Shown here: positions 54,800-63,649 of the stretch, piece by piece
How positions within the stretch are numbered: position 1 is the first letter of the stretch
Layout of the letters: every line of letters begins with the position of its first letter
Assembly: GCF_018130765.1 (NCBI RefSeq)
Contig: NZ_JAFCJZ010000021.1
Span: 62,001 to 126,000 of the forward strand
Origin: Bradyrhizobium iriomotense
Lineage (GTDB): Bacteria; Pseudomonadota; Alphaproteobacteria; Rhizobiales; Xanthobacteraceae
Length of the DNA stretch: 64,000 bases
Reading direction: 5' to 3'
Notes under the pieces: model-generated
The model's input: the letters and a program-made list of their open reading frames with translations, nothing else
Database searches by the model: none
What the model was told of the DNA's origin: nothing
Translations under genes and position numbers: made by a program

Positions 54800-57067
54800 A
54801 TGCGGAGCGCGTCGGGAGGTCCCCGCGTCTTGTTGAGACGGCTCCGCGAAACCATGGCGGAGCAGGTCTCAGCCCAGGAGCGGCTGGACAAGATCGTGGT
54901 GCTGATCGCCGCCAACATGGTGGCCGAGGTGTGCTCGGTCTACGTGCTGCGCGTCGACAACACGCTCGAGCTCTACGCCACCGAAGGTCTCAACCGCGAG
55001 GCTGTGCACCATACCGTGCTCAGCGCCCATGAGGGCCTCGTCGGCCTCGTCGCCAGCGAGGCGACGCCGCTCAATCTGAGCGACGCGCAGAGCCATCCGG
55101 CCTTCTCGTTCCGCCCCGAGACCGGCGAAGAAATCTACCACTCCTTCCTCGGCGTGCCGATCCTGCGCGCCGGCAACACGCTCGGCGTGCTGGTGGTGCA
55201 GAACCGCGCCAAGCGCAACTATGTCGAGGAGGAGCTCGAGGCGCTCCAGACCACCGCCATGGTGCTGGCCGAGCTGATCGCCTCCGGCGAGCTGTCCGCG
55301 CTGGCGCAGCCCGGCCTCGAGCCGGCCGCGCGCCATTCGGCGCAGAAGGTCGGCGCGATCCTGTCGGAAGGCATCGCGCTCGGCCATGTCGTGCTGCACG
55401 AGCCCCGCGTCGTCATCAAGGACTACATCGCCGAGGACCTGCCGAAGGAAATCAAGCGGCTGGACACCGCGCTGGCAAAACTGCGCGCCGATCTCGACCG
55501 CATGCTGGAGCGCGGCGACGTCGCCGAGGGCGGCGAGCATCGCGAGGTGCTGGAAGCCTACCGCATGTTCGCCAACGACCAGGGCTGGTCGCACAAGCTG
55601 CACGAGGCGGTCGCCACCGGCCTCACCGCGGAAGCCGCGGTCGAGCGCGTGCAGTCCGACACCCGCGCGCGCATGCTGCGCTCGACCGATCCCTATCTGC
55701 GCGACCGCCTGCACGACCTCGAGGATCTCGGCTACCGCCTGATGCGGCAGCTGGTCGGCCAGGACCATGCGCCGTCGCGCGAGCAATTGCCCGACAACGC
55801 CATCGTCATCGCCCGCGCGATGGGTCCGGCGGCGCTGCTCGACTACGACCGCAAGCGCCTGCGCGGCATCGTGCTGGAGGAAGGCACCGCCAATTCCCAC
55901 GTCTCGATCGTGGCGCGCGCGCTCGGCATTCCCGCGGTCGGCGAGGTGCCGAACGCGCCCGGTATTGCCGATCCCGGCGACGCCATCATCGTCGACGGCA
56001 CGTCCGGCTCGATCTATGTGCGTCCATCACAGGAGATCGAGGCCGCCTTCGCCGAGCGCGTGCGCTTCCGCGCCCGCCGCCAGGCGCAGTATCTGGCGCT
56101 GCGCGACCTTCCCTGCGTCACCAGGGACGGCCAGAAGGTCGAGCTGATGATCAACGCGGGTCTTGCGATCGACCTGCCGCATATCGAGGATACCGGCAGC
56201 GCCGGCATCGGCCTGTTCCGCACCGAGCTGCAGTTCATGGTCGGCCAGAGCCTGCCGCGCACCAGCGACCAGCTCGCGCTCTATCGCACCGTGCTGGATG
56301 CCGCGGGCCCCAAGCCCGTCACCTTCCGCACCCTCGACATCGGCGGCGACAAGGCGCTGCCCTACATGGAAGCGGTGATCGAGGAAAATCCCGCGCTCGG
56401 CTGGCGCGCGATCCGGCTCGGGCTGGACCGTCCGGGCCTGCTGCGCGGCCAGATCCGCGCGCTGCTGCGCGCCGGCGGCGGCCGCGCGCTGCGCATCATG
56501 TTCCCGATGATCTCGGAGGTCGCCGAATTCGATTCGGCGAAGGCGCTGGTCGAGCGTGAGCTGACATACTTACGCCAGCACGGCCACACGCTGCCTGAAC
56601 GAATCGACATCGGCACCATGGTCGAGGTGCCGGCGCTGCTCTACCAGCTCGACGAGCTCCTGAAGAAGGTCGACTTCATCTCGGTCGGCTCCAACGATCT
56701 GTTCCAGTTCCTGTTCGCGGTCGACCGCGGCAATGCCAAGGTCTCCGAGCGCTTCGACACCATGTCGGCGCCGATCCTGCGCGTGCTGCGCGAGATCGCG
56801 CGGAAGTCCAACGCGGCGCAGAAGTCGCTGTCGCTCTGCGGCGAAATGGCCTCCAAGCCGATCGGCGCGCTGGCGCTGATCGCGCTGGGCTATCGCTCGC
56901 TCTCGCTCTCGGCGACCGCGCTCGGCCCGGTCAAGGCGATGGTGCTCGATCTCGATGCCAAGAAGGCCGAAGCGATGCTCAACCCTCTGCTGGATGCGCC
57001 TGCGGGCAGCGTCTCGATCCGGCAGAAGCTGACGGAATTTGCCGAGGCTGAGGGCCTTGCGTTGTAG
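54800..57067 (+). CDS. ptsP: PtsP, nitrogen-phosphotransferase enzyme I (EI-Ntr)
   Basis: Cytoplasmic first enzyme of the PTS-Ntr chain, passing phosphate from phosphoenolpyruvate to NPr. The 755-residue protein has an N-terminal GAF domain (~20-160), the PEP-utiliser N domain, the phosphoacceptor His367 in GTANSHVSIVARALG, and the TIM-barrel PEP-binding domain with GLFRTELQFM and SLCGEMASKP (Cys). The GAF domain may sense nitrogen status (glutamine). GGAGGAG precedes the ATG. Followed by prfA. Confidence 0.95.
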   Translation: MRSASGGPRVLLRRLRETMAEQVSAQERLDKIVVLIAANMVAEVCSVYVLRVDNTLELYATEGLNREAVHHTVLSAHEGLVGLVASEATPLNLSDAQSHPAFSFRPETGEEIYHSFLGVPILRAGNTLGVLVVQNRAKRNYVEEELEALQTTAMVLAELIASGELSALAQPGLEPAARHSAQKVGAILSEGIALGHVVLHEPRVVIKDYIAEDLPKEIKRLDTALAKLRADLDRMLERGDVAEGGEHREVLEAYRMFANDQGWSHKLHEAVATGLTAEAAVERVQSDTRARMLRSTDPYLRDRLHDLEDLGYRLMRQLVGQDHAPSREQLPDNAIVIARAMGPAALLDYDRKRLRGIVLEEGTANSHVSIVARALGIPAVGEVPNAPGIADPGDAIIVDGTSGSIYVRPSQEIEAAFAERVRFRARRQAQYLALRDLPCVTRDGQKVELMINAGLAIDLPHIEDTGSAGIGLFRTELQFMVGQSLPRTSDQLALYRTVLDAAGPKPVTFRTLDIGGDKALPYMEAVIEENPALGWRAIRLGLDRPGLLRGQIRALLRAGGGRALRIMFPMISEVAEFDSAKALVERELTYLRQHGHTLPERIDIGTMVEVPALLYQLDELLKKVDFISVGSNDLFQFLFAVDRGNAKVSERFDTMSAPILRVLREIARKSNAAQKSLSLCGEMASKPIGALALIALGYRSLSLSATALGPVKAMVLDLDAKKAEAMLNPLLDAPAGSVSIRQKLTEFAEAEGLAL

Positions 57068-57125
57068 CGGACCTGTCGCCCGCTCCCCGCCGCCCTCACC
57101 TCCTTCCGCACTTGAGACTGAACCG

Positions 57126-58211
57126 ATGTCGTCACTCCCCGAAGCCAAACTGGACGTCCTGCTCGCGCATCACGCCTCGCTCGAGGCCGAATCGCTCGGA
57201 CAGCTCGCCTCCGAGCGCTACGTGCAGATCACGCGCGAGCTGGCCGAGATCACCCCGCTGATCGAGGCGGTGAAGACTTATCGCTCCGCCGTGAAGGAGC
57301 TCGCCGATACCGAGGCGCTGATCGCCGATCCCGCGACCGATGCCGAGATGCGCGGCATGGCGGAAGCCGAGCGCGACGAGCTGACGCCGAGGATCGAGGA
57401 GCTGGTCCAGAAGATCCGCGTCGCGCTCCTGCCCAAGGACGCCATGGACGACCGCAACGTGGTGCTGGAAATCCGCGCCGGCACCGGCGGCGACGAAGCC
57501 TCGCTGTTCGCCGGCGACCTGTTCCGGATGTACGAGCGCTTCGCCAGCTTGCAGGGCTGGAAGGTCGAGGTGATCTCGGCGAGCGAAGGCACGGTCGGCG
57601 GCTACAAGGAAATCATCGCGGAGGTGCAGGGCCGCGGCGCGTTCTCGAAGCTGAAATTCGAATCCGGCGTGCACCGCGTGCAGCGCGTGCCCGACACCGA
57701 GACGCAAGGGCGCATCCACACTTCGGCCGCCACCGTCGCGGTGCTCCCCGAGGTCGAGGATGTCGACGTCGACATCAAGAACGACGACCTGCGCATCGAG
57801 ACCATGCGCGCGCAAGGCGCGGGCGGCCAGCACGTCAACAAGACCGAATCGGCGATCCGCATCACGCACATCCCGACCGGCATCGTGGTGATGATGCAGG
57901 ACAGCCGCTCGCAGCACAAGAACCGCGCCTCGGCCATGAACATCCTGCGCTCGCGCATCTACGACGCCGAGCGCCAGCGCGTCGACGCCGCGCGCTCGGC
58001 CGAGCGCAAGGAGAAGGTCGGCTCCGGCGATCGCAGCGAGCGCATCCGCACCTACAACTTCCCGCAAGGGCGCGTCACCGACCACCGCATCAACCTGACG
58101 CTCTACAAGCTGCCGCAGGTGATCGCCGGCGAAGCGCTGGGCGAATTGACCGACGCACTGACCACGGAGCACCAGGCTGCGCAGCTCGCCGCGCAAGGCG
58201 CGGCGGCGTGA
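57126..58211 (+). CDS. prfA: Peptide chain release factor 1
   Basis: Terminates translation at UAA/UAG. From MSSLPEAKLDVLLAHHASLE the 361-residue protein has the PxT-type codon loop (PDT at 189-191) and the peptidyl-hydrolysis motif GGQ at 233-235 (AGGQHVNKTE). Start at 57126 is preferred over the frame start at 57039. It overlaps prmC in GTGA. Confidence 0.96.
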   Translation: MSSLPEAKLDVLLAHHASLEAESLGQLASERYVQITRELAEITPLIEAVKTYRSAVKELADTEALIADPATDAEMRGMAEAERDELTPRIEELVQKIRVALLPKDAMDDRNVVLEIRAGTGGDEASLFAGDLFRMYERFASLQGWKVEVISASEGTVGGYKEIIAEVQGRGAFSKLKFESGVHRVQRVPDTETQGRIHTSAATVAVLPEVEDVDVDIKNDDLRIETMRAQGAGGQHVNKTESAIRITHIPTGIVVMMQDSRSQHKNRASAMNILRSRIYDAERQRVDAARSAERKEKVGSGDRSERIRTYNFPQGRVTDHRINLTLYKLPQVIAGEALGELTDALTTEHQAAQLAAQGAAA

Positions 58212-59098
58212 CGCGCCGCGTGAGCAACGCCTTCACTGGACAATCGATCGAGAGCGCGCGTCGCACGCTGGCGGCGCAGCTGCGATCCGCACAGCTCGAC
58301 GAAGCCGAGCTCGACGCCCGCATCCTGATCGGTGCAGCCCTTGGCCTCGATCTCACCGGCCTCATTGCGCAGGCCGCCCGCCCCCTCACCAGCGCCGAGG
58401 CGTTGCAGCTCACCCAATATGCGGAGCGCCGGATCGCGGGCGAACCGGTGGCGCGCATCCTCGGCACGCGCGAATTCTGGGGCCTGCCGTTTCGCCTCTC
58501 GGAGGCGACGCTGGTCCCGCGTCCCGACACCGAGACCGTGGTCGAGCGCGCGCTCGAGCTTTTTCGCGAGCAGAAGATCCACCAGCCTCGCATCGCCGAT
58601 ATCGGCACCGGCTCAGGCGCGATCCTGCTGGCGCTGCTGCACGAGATTCCCGACGCCTTCGGTGTCGGCACCGATCTCAGCCTCACCGCGCTCGGCACCG
58701 CGCGGGGCAATGCCGCAGCCCTCGGCCTTGGCAACCGCTCTGGCTTCGTCGCCTGCTCCTATCTGGCCGCGCTCTCGGGTCCGTTCGATCTCATCGTGTC
58801 GAACCCGCCCTATATTCCCTCGGCCGAAATTCCGAAATTGAGCATCGAGGTGCGCGAGCACGATCCGCATCTGGCGCTCGACGGCGGCAATGACGGATAT
58901 GACGCCTACCGCGCCCTGATACCGCAGGCGGCCGAGCGCCTCACCCCCGGCGGCGCGCTGATCGTCGAGGCCGGACAGGGCCAGGCCCGAAATATTGAAA
59001 CCTTGATGGCCGCTGCCGCGTTAGTGGTGGACAGGCCACCCAAGGCCGATTTGGCGGGCATCCCGCGGGCCGTTTCGGCCCGAAAAATGCCCCCATAA
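58208..59098 (+). CDS. prmC: Release factor glutamine methyltransferase
   Basis: Methylates the glutamine of GGQ in release factors, so pairs functionally with the adjacent prfA. The 296-residue protein has the SAM motif DIGTGSG at 131-137 and the active-site NPPY at 199-202. GTG start in GTGA overlaps prfA, coupling the two. Normal length. Confidence 0.96.
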   Translation: MTRRVSNAFTGQSIESARRTLAAQLRSAQLDEAELDARILIGAALGLDLTGLIAQAARPLTSAEALQLTQYAERRIAGEPVARILGTREFWGLPFRLSEATLVPRPDTETVVERALELFREQKIHQPRIADIGTGSGAILLALLHEIPDAFGVGTDLSLTALGTARGNAAALGLGNRSGFVACSYLAALSGPFDLIVSNPPYIPSAEIPKLSIEVREHDPHLALDGGNDGYDAYRALIPQAAERLTPGGALIVEAGQGQARNIETLMAAAALVVDRPPKADLAGIPRAVSARKMPP

Positions 59099-59560
59099 AA
59101 GCCGGATTGGTCTGTAAAAAGCTCTTGGAATATCCCGTGGGAACGACTACGTTCCGATCAACACATCGGTGCCGGCCCCGTAGACTTACGGGCGAAAGCC
59201 GGGCTCTCGGGCGAGAGCTTTACTGATTTAAAGGTTCCAAGCCGCAGGTCCTGTTGAGCGCGATGGCCAGTGAGCTGCGCTGCTCTCCGACCGCAACGTG
59301 AACGAAAGCCTGATATTGCGCTTGAAGACTTACGCAAGAAAGCTGGGCTTGTTTCGGCAGGCGATATGAATGGGTTCGCTGGCAATGGATGCTGGCGGGT
59401 GGGGAACGCGTCTTTGTTGAACGCGACGGTCGACGAACATTGGCAGGGTTCAACCCGCTCTCGTGCGCGGTGCGTACGAGCGATGTGAACCGCTGTCACC
59501 AGGTCAGTCTCAGCAATCAGTAATGCGTGCAACCTTTAGGGCTGGAATTAAAGGCAGGAC
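59099..59560. other. 462-base gap between prmC and DUF4167 gene
   Basis: No confident gene. GCTCTC-GGGC-GAGAGC at 59203-59218 followed by TTTACTGATTT may end prmC transcription. AGACTTACGGGCGAAAGCCG at 59182 and AGACTTACGCAAGAAAGCTG at 59326 are an imperfect direct repeat, both in the same frame. The region is less GC-rich than genes. It may be a long leader or a decayed gene. Confidence 0.4.
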
Positions 59561-60346
59561 ATGAGAAACGGTCAGAACAAGCAGCGGATGCGCAACCGCA
59601 ACAACAATAACAACAACAACCGGCGCGGCCAGAACCCGATGACCCGGGTCTACGAGTCCAACGGGCCCGACATCAAGATCCGCGGCACGGCCTCGCATAT
59701 CGCTGAAAAGTATCTCCAGCTCGCGCGCGATGCGCGCTCCTCCGGCGACCCCGTTGCGGCCGAGAACTACTACCAGCACGCCGAGCATTATTTCCGCCTG
59801 ATCGCGGCCGCCCAGGAGCAGTTCCGCCAGAACCAGCAGCCGCGCGGCGACGAGCCGATCAGCAACACCAGCGGCGACGACAGCGAGGACGACGGCGAGA
59901 ATTTCTCGGCGTTCGGCCAGGAGCCGGGCTTCGTTCCGCAGCCGCCGCAGCAGCAGCCCTTCATGCGCGACCGCGACAGCCAGCGCGATCATCACCAGCG
60001 TGATCACCAGCAGCGCGACAACCAGCAGCCCTATCAGCGCGACAATCAGCAACCGCGCGAGCATCGCGAACGCGACCACCGTCCGCAGCCGCAATATCAG
60101 GCGCAGCCGCAACCTGCGAACCAGCCGCAGCCTGTCATCGCCGATGCCGGCAGCGTCGACCGCCTGCCCTCCTTCATCACCGGCGCACAGCCGCAGGTGA
60201 ATGGCGCCCAGGGCGGCTTCGAGGGCGGTGGCGGTGGTGGTGGCGGCGAGCGCTATCCGCGCCGGCGGCGCCGGCCGCATGGGCCGCGTCCCGAGCGTGA
60301 AGCGGCCCCCGCCGCGTCGAGCGACGAGGTCGCCTCGGGCGAGTAA
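59561..60346 (+). CDS. DUF4167 protein with low-complexity RNA-binding-like tail
   Basis: The 261-residue protein begins MRNGQNKQRMRNRNNNNNNN, then has the DUF4167 domain (~28-90): TRVYESNGPDIKIRGTASHI and AEKYLQLARDARSSGDPVAA plus ENYYQHAEHYFRLI. After ~130 it is Arg/Gln/Asp/Pro-rich repeats (QRDHHQRDHQQRDNQQPYQR), then a poly-Gly run and RRRRRPHGPR. Such tails are RNA-binding-like and may condense. The function is not known. A leader-like gap precedes it and a terminator follows. Confidence 0.9.
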   Translation: MRNGQNKQRMRNRNNNNNNNRRGQNPMTRVYESNGPDIKIRGTASHIAEKYLQLARDARSSGDPVAAENYYQHAEHYFRLIAAAQEQFRQNQQPRGDEPISNTSGDDSEDDGENFSAFGQEPGFVPQPPQQQPFMRDRDSQRDHHQRDHQQRDNQQPYQRDNQQPREHRERDHRPQPQYQAQPQPANQPQPVIADAGSVDRLPSFITGAQPQVNGAQGGFEGGGGGGGGERYPRRRRRPHGPRPEREAAPAASSDEVASGE

Positions 60347-60380
60347 GCCTCTTCTGATTTACTCTGATTTTCTGACCTAG

Positions 60381-60412
60381 ATCGTCCCGGCCTCGCCGGG
60401 ACGATTTGTTTC
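60381..60412. terminator. Rho-independent terminator, shared by convergent genes
   Basis: ATCGTCCCGG-CCTCG-CCGGGACGAT, a 10-bp stem, then TTTGTTTC. Lies between the DUF4167 stop and the convergent methyltransferase stop at 60411. Its stem shares the GTCCCGG core of repeat family A. Confidence 0.65.
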
Positions 60413-61157
60413 AGCTGCGCGTCACCGTCGTCGAGGACGGCACCAGCACGGGCTTGGCCAGCGAGGGAATCAGCCGCGCCCGCTCGCGCTTGGCGGGGAT
60501 CGCGCGATAAACCTGCTTGGTGGCCTCGACGATGTGCACGCCGGCAAAGGGCAGCGACAGCGCGGCGCCGGCTCGCTCCCACATCTGCGCCGATTTCAGC
60601 ACCCAGCCGCCGGCATAGGGCGGCATGAACAGCGCCTCGCCCCACGCGGTCGGCGTGAACCAAGTCTGGCGCAACAGGTCCGTGATCTGCGAGCGCGAAT
60701 ACGGCCGCCCGTGACCGAACGGCGTGCTGTCGGTGCGGGTCCATACGCCGCGCCGATTCGGGATCACCGCGATGACACGGCCCGAGCCCGACAGCACCCG
60801 CCACACCTCGCGCAGCAGCGCGGCCGGATCGTCCGACATCTCCAGCGCATGAACCAGCAGGATGCGGTCGACCGCGGCGTCGGGAAGCGGCAGCGAGAAT
60901 TCATCGACCAGCGAGGCCAGCGCCGGCCGTCCGGTCGGCCATTTCAGCACACCCTGGGCCGCCGGCATGAAGGCGAGGCAGCGCTCGGCATCTTCCCGGA
61001 ACAACCCCAGATAGGGCGTCGGATAGCCGATGCCGAGCACACGCTGGCCCTCGGCGCCCGGCCAGCGCTGCCGGATGCCGCGATTGATCATCTGCCGCGC
61101 CACAATCCCGAGGCGACGGGAATAGAACTCGCGGAGGTCGACGACGTCGATGGTCAT
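60411..61157 (-). CDS. SAM-dependent methyltransferase
   Basis: A 248-residue class I methyltransferase-like protein. VLGIGYPTPYLGLFREDAERC is the SAM loop region, LPLPDAAVDRILLVHALEMS the acidic/post-I part, with VWRVLSGSGRVIAVIPNRRG after it. Broad-family match; target unknown. The opposite-strand gloB begins 108 bases away, with a divergent promoter region between them. Confidence 0.82.
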   Translation of the reverse strand: MTIDVVDLREFYSRRLGIVARQMINRGIRQRWPGAEGQRVLGIGYPTPYLGLFREDAERCLAFMPAAQGVLKWPTGRPALASLVDEFSLPLPDAAVDRILLVHALEMSDDPAALLREVWRVLSGSGRVIAVIPNRRGVWTRTDSTPFGHGRPYSRSQITDLLRQTWFTPTAWGEALFMPPYAGGWVLKSAQMWERAGAALSLPFAGVHIVEATKQVYRAIPAKRERARLIPSLAKPVLVPSSTTVTRS

Positions 61158-61265
61158 GACGGCAATGTAACATGCGCGAGGGCACGCCTGCGCGCGGAAT
61201 ATTGCATTGCCTGGGCAACCTTAACGCCATATTTGTCTGGCGGGGCTGAGCGCGATGGAGAGGTC

Positions 61266-62033
61266 ATGGCCGCCGAAATTCGTACTTTCACCTGTTTAAA
61301 CGACAATTTCGGTTATCTGATCCACGATCTGGAAACCAAGGCGACGGCGTCGATCGACGCGCCCGAGGCCGGCCCGATCCTGAAGGCGCTGGACCGCGAG
61401 GGCTGGCAGCTCACCGACATCCTGATCACCCATCACCATGGCGATCATGTCGGCGGGGTCGCCGAACTCAAGCAGAAATACAATTGCCGCGTCGTCGCGC
61501 CGCATGACAAGACGACAAAGATAGCGAACGTCGATTTGCGCGTTGCCAATGCCGACGTCATCAAGATCGGCAATCTGCTGGCGCGCGTCGTGGAGACGCC
61601 CGGCCACACGCTCGACCACATCTCCTACGTGTTCGACAATGAGAAGACGGTGTTCGCCGCCGACACGCTGTTCTCGATCGGCTGCGGCCGCGTGTTCGAG
61701 GGCACCTATCCGATGATGTGGGATTCGCTGTTGAAGCTGCGGGCCCTGCCCGACGACTTCAAGCTCTATTGCGGCCACGAATACACGGCGTCCAACGTCA
61801 AGTTCGCCCTCACCGTCGACCCCGACAATGCGGCGCTGCAGGCGCGCGCGGCGGAGGTCACGAGGCTCCGGGCCGAGAACAAGCCGACCATCCCTTCATT
61901 GCTTGGCGATGAGAAGCGGGCGAACGTGTTCCTGCGCGCCGACGAGCCCTCGGTTGCGGCCAGGCTCCACATGAAGGGGGCAGATGCCGCCACCGTGTTC
62001 GGCGAGCTCCGTGAGCGCAAGAACAAATCCTGA
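61266..62033 (+). CDS. gloB: Hydroxyacylglutathione hydrolase (glyoxalase II)
   Basis: Completes methylglyoxal detoxification by hydrolysing S-lactoylglutathione. The 255-residue protein has the metal-binding THHHGDH at 55-61, ETPGHTLDHISYV, FAADTLFSIGCGRVFEG and the late CGHEYTASNVKFA, all typical of the metallo-beta-lactamase-fold family. ATG at 61266 with GGAGAGG upstream. Followed by the cupin gene (23-base gap). Confidence 0.95.
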   Translation: MAAEIRTFTCLNDNFGYLIHDLETKATASIDAPEAGPILKALDREGWQLTDILITHHHGDHVGGVAELKQKYNCRVVAPHDKTTKIANVDLRVANADVIKIGNLLARVVETPGHTLDHISYVFDNEKTVFAADTLFSIGCGRVFEGTYPMMWDSLLKLRALPDDFKLYCGHEYTASNVKFALTVDPDNAALQARAAEVTRLRAENKPTIPSLLGDEKRANVFLRADEPSVAARLHMKGADAATVFGELRERKNKS

Positions 62034-62056
62034 AGAACAAGTCCTGACGGGAATCG

Positions 62057-62479
62057 ATGCCGACCGCAGCCGAGATCATTGCACGCCTCGAACTCCGCCC
62101 GCATCCTGAAGGCGGGCACTATCGCGAGACATTCCGCGACCAGACCACGGACGCCAATGGCCGTTCGCGCTCGACCCTCATCTACTTCCTGCTCGCGCGC
62201 GGCGAGCGCTCGCACTGGCACCGCATCGATGCAGTCGAGACCTGGCACTACTACGCCGGCAGCCCCTTGATGCTGCGCATCGCCCATGACGGCTGCTCGC
62301 AGCACGAGGTGCGGCTCGGCACGGATCTCGTCGGCGGTGAGCGGCCCCAGGGAATCGTGCCGGCCAATGCCTGGCAGATGGCGGAGACCACGGGCGAGTG
62401 GACACTGGTCGGCTGCACGGTGGCGCCGGCGTTCGAGTTCGCAAAGTTCGAGCTGGCGCCGAAGGGCTGGGAGCCGTAG
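62057..62479 (+). CDS. DUF985 cupin protein
   Basis: A 140-residue cupin fold. The whole family signature is present: LELRPHPEGGHYRETFRD, STLIYFLLARGERSHWHRID then AVETWHYYAGSPL, with His residues that could bind metal. Function unknown. It is close downstream of gloB and may be co-transcribed. It ends at a family J repeat. Confidence 0.88.
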   Translation: MPTAAEIIARLELRPHPEGGHYRETFRDQTTDANGRSRSTLIYFLLARGERSHWHRIDAVETWHYYAGSPLMLRIAHDGCSQHEVRLGTDLVGGERPQGIVPANAWQMAETTGEWTLVGCTVAPAFEFAKFELAPKGWEP

Positions 62480-62488
62480 CTCCCCCAC

Positions 62489-62612
62489 CGTCATTCCGGG
62501 GCGCCGCGCAAGCGGCGAACTATGATGCGCAATTGCGCATCTGAGAAATCTCGCCACCGTTGACGCGGATAAATGGATTCCGGGTTCGCTCTCCGCGCGC
62601 CCCGGAATGACA
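62489..62612. repeat. Repeat family J (GTCATTCCGGGGCGCC)
   Basis: CGTCATTCCGGGGCGCCGCG then CAAGCGGCGAAC at the left; GATTCCGGGTTCGCTCTCCG then CGCGCCCCGGAATGAC at the right, containing TGCGCAATTGCGCA (palindrome also in the family I repeat at 21916). Confidence 0.75.
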
Positions 62613-62613
62613 A

Positions 62614-63483
62614 TCACCGCTTCCTCAGCACCATGTCCTTCGCCGCGATCAGGCCGCCGCCGGCGATCAGGACCGCAGCAATGGCGATGTTGGCGCTGGC
62701 TTTTGCAAAGCCGGCGGCGATGAGGAAGCCCGTCGAGAGCAGCGGCGTCGCGTAGGAGGCGGCGCCGAGCACGCGGATATCGCCGCGCTTCATGCCGATG
62801 TCCCAGGCGTAGAACGCGGCGCCGACCGGACCGATTCCGAGCGCGATGACCGAAAGCCACTGCACCGTAGTCTCGGGCAAGACGGTGGTTTCAAGCGCGC
62901 CGTGCATCAGTGCGGCGAGCACTGATGTGGCGAGACAGAAGCCCGCAACTGCATCGGTCGGCACCGCTTTCAAGCGGCGCGACAGCACTGAATAGGTCGC
63001 CCAGACGAAGGCGGCGATGAAGGCCGCGATCAGTCCCGGCACCGCGCCCGGCGCAAAACCGCTGGTGTTGCCGGCGAACAGCAGCACCGTGCCGATGAGG
63101 CCGAGCACGGCACCGATGATGTGATGCGCGGCAAGTCGCTCGCCCGGGAGGAACGACGAGAACAGCACGATCAGGAGAGGCCAGAGATAATTCAGGAGAC
63201 CGGCCTCGGCCGGCGGCGCGAAGCGCAGCGCGAGGAAATACAGCGCGTGATAGCCGAACAATCCGCCGACGCCGACGGCCCACACCACCAGCGGCTGGCG
63301 CAGGCTTTTGGCGGCATCGCCGCGGCCGATCCAGGTGAGCAGGCCGACGAGACCGCCGATCGCAAACGTCATCGCGGCGAGCTGGAACGCCGGGATCTTT
63401 CCGGTCGCGACCGTCATCACCGACAGCAGCGACCACATCAGGATCGCGGTCAATCCGATCAGCGTGGCAGTGCGGGGAGTCAT
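62614..63483 (-). CDS. DMT/EamA family transporter
   Basis: From MTPRTATLIGLTAILMWSLL the 289-residue protein has ten hydrophobic segments in two EamA repeats. AEAGLLNYLWPLLIVLFSSFLPGERL is the typical half-repeat end. Exports an unknown small metabolite. The longer frame to 63720 crosses a repeat and is not used. Confidence 0.88.
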   Translation of the reverse strand: MTPRTATLIGLTAILMWSLLSVMTVATGKIPAFQLAAMTFAIGGLVGLLTWIGRGDAAKSLRQPLVVWAVGVGGLFGYHALYFLALRFAPPAEAGLLNYLWPLLIVLFSSFLPGERLAAHHIIGAVLGLIGTVLLFAGNTSGFAPGAVPGLIAAFIAAFVWATYSVLSRRLKAVPTDAVAGFCLATSVLAALMHGALETTVLPETTVQWLSVIALGIGPVGAAFYAWDIGMKRGDIRVLGAASYATPLLSTGFLIAAGFAKASANIAIAAVLIAGGGLIAAKDMVLRKR

Positions 63484-63495
63484 TGCAGAAGGTCT

Positions 63496-63578
63496 CGTCG
63501 TTCCGGGATGGCGCCTGGCGCCAGACCCGGAACCTCGAGATTCCGGGTTCGCCGCTGTCGCGGCGCCCCGGAATGACA
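63496..63578. repeat. Repeat family J, short copy
   Basis: CGTTCCGGGATGGCGCCTGG then CGCCAGACCCGG at the left, GGCGCCCCGGAATGAC at the right, in the gap before the transporter's start. Confidence 0.65.
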
Positions 63579-63649
63579 GGTCGTGATGCCCGGGACAAGC
63601 CCGAGCATCACGAGACGTTGGCCTTAAGATCGAACGTGATGCGATCGCA

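Noticed and set aside
59220..59488. Small open frames in the prmC-DUF4167 gap
   Set aside because: Neither strand has a plausible ribosome binding site with family-like sequence; the frame with the direct repeat is broken by a stop.
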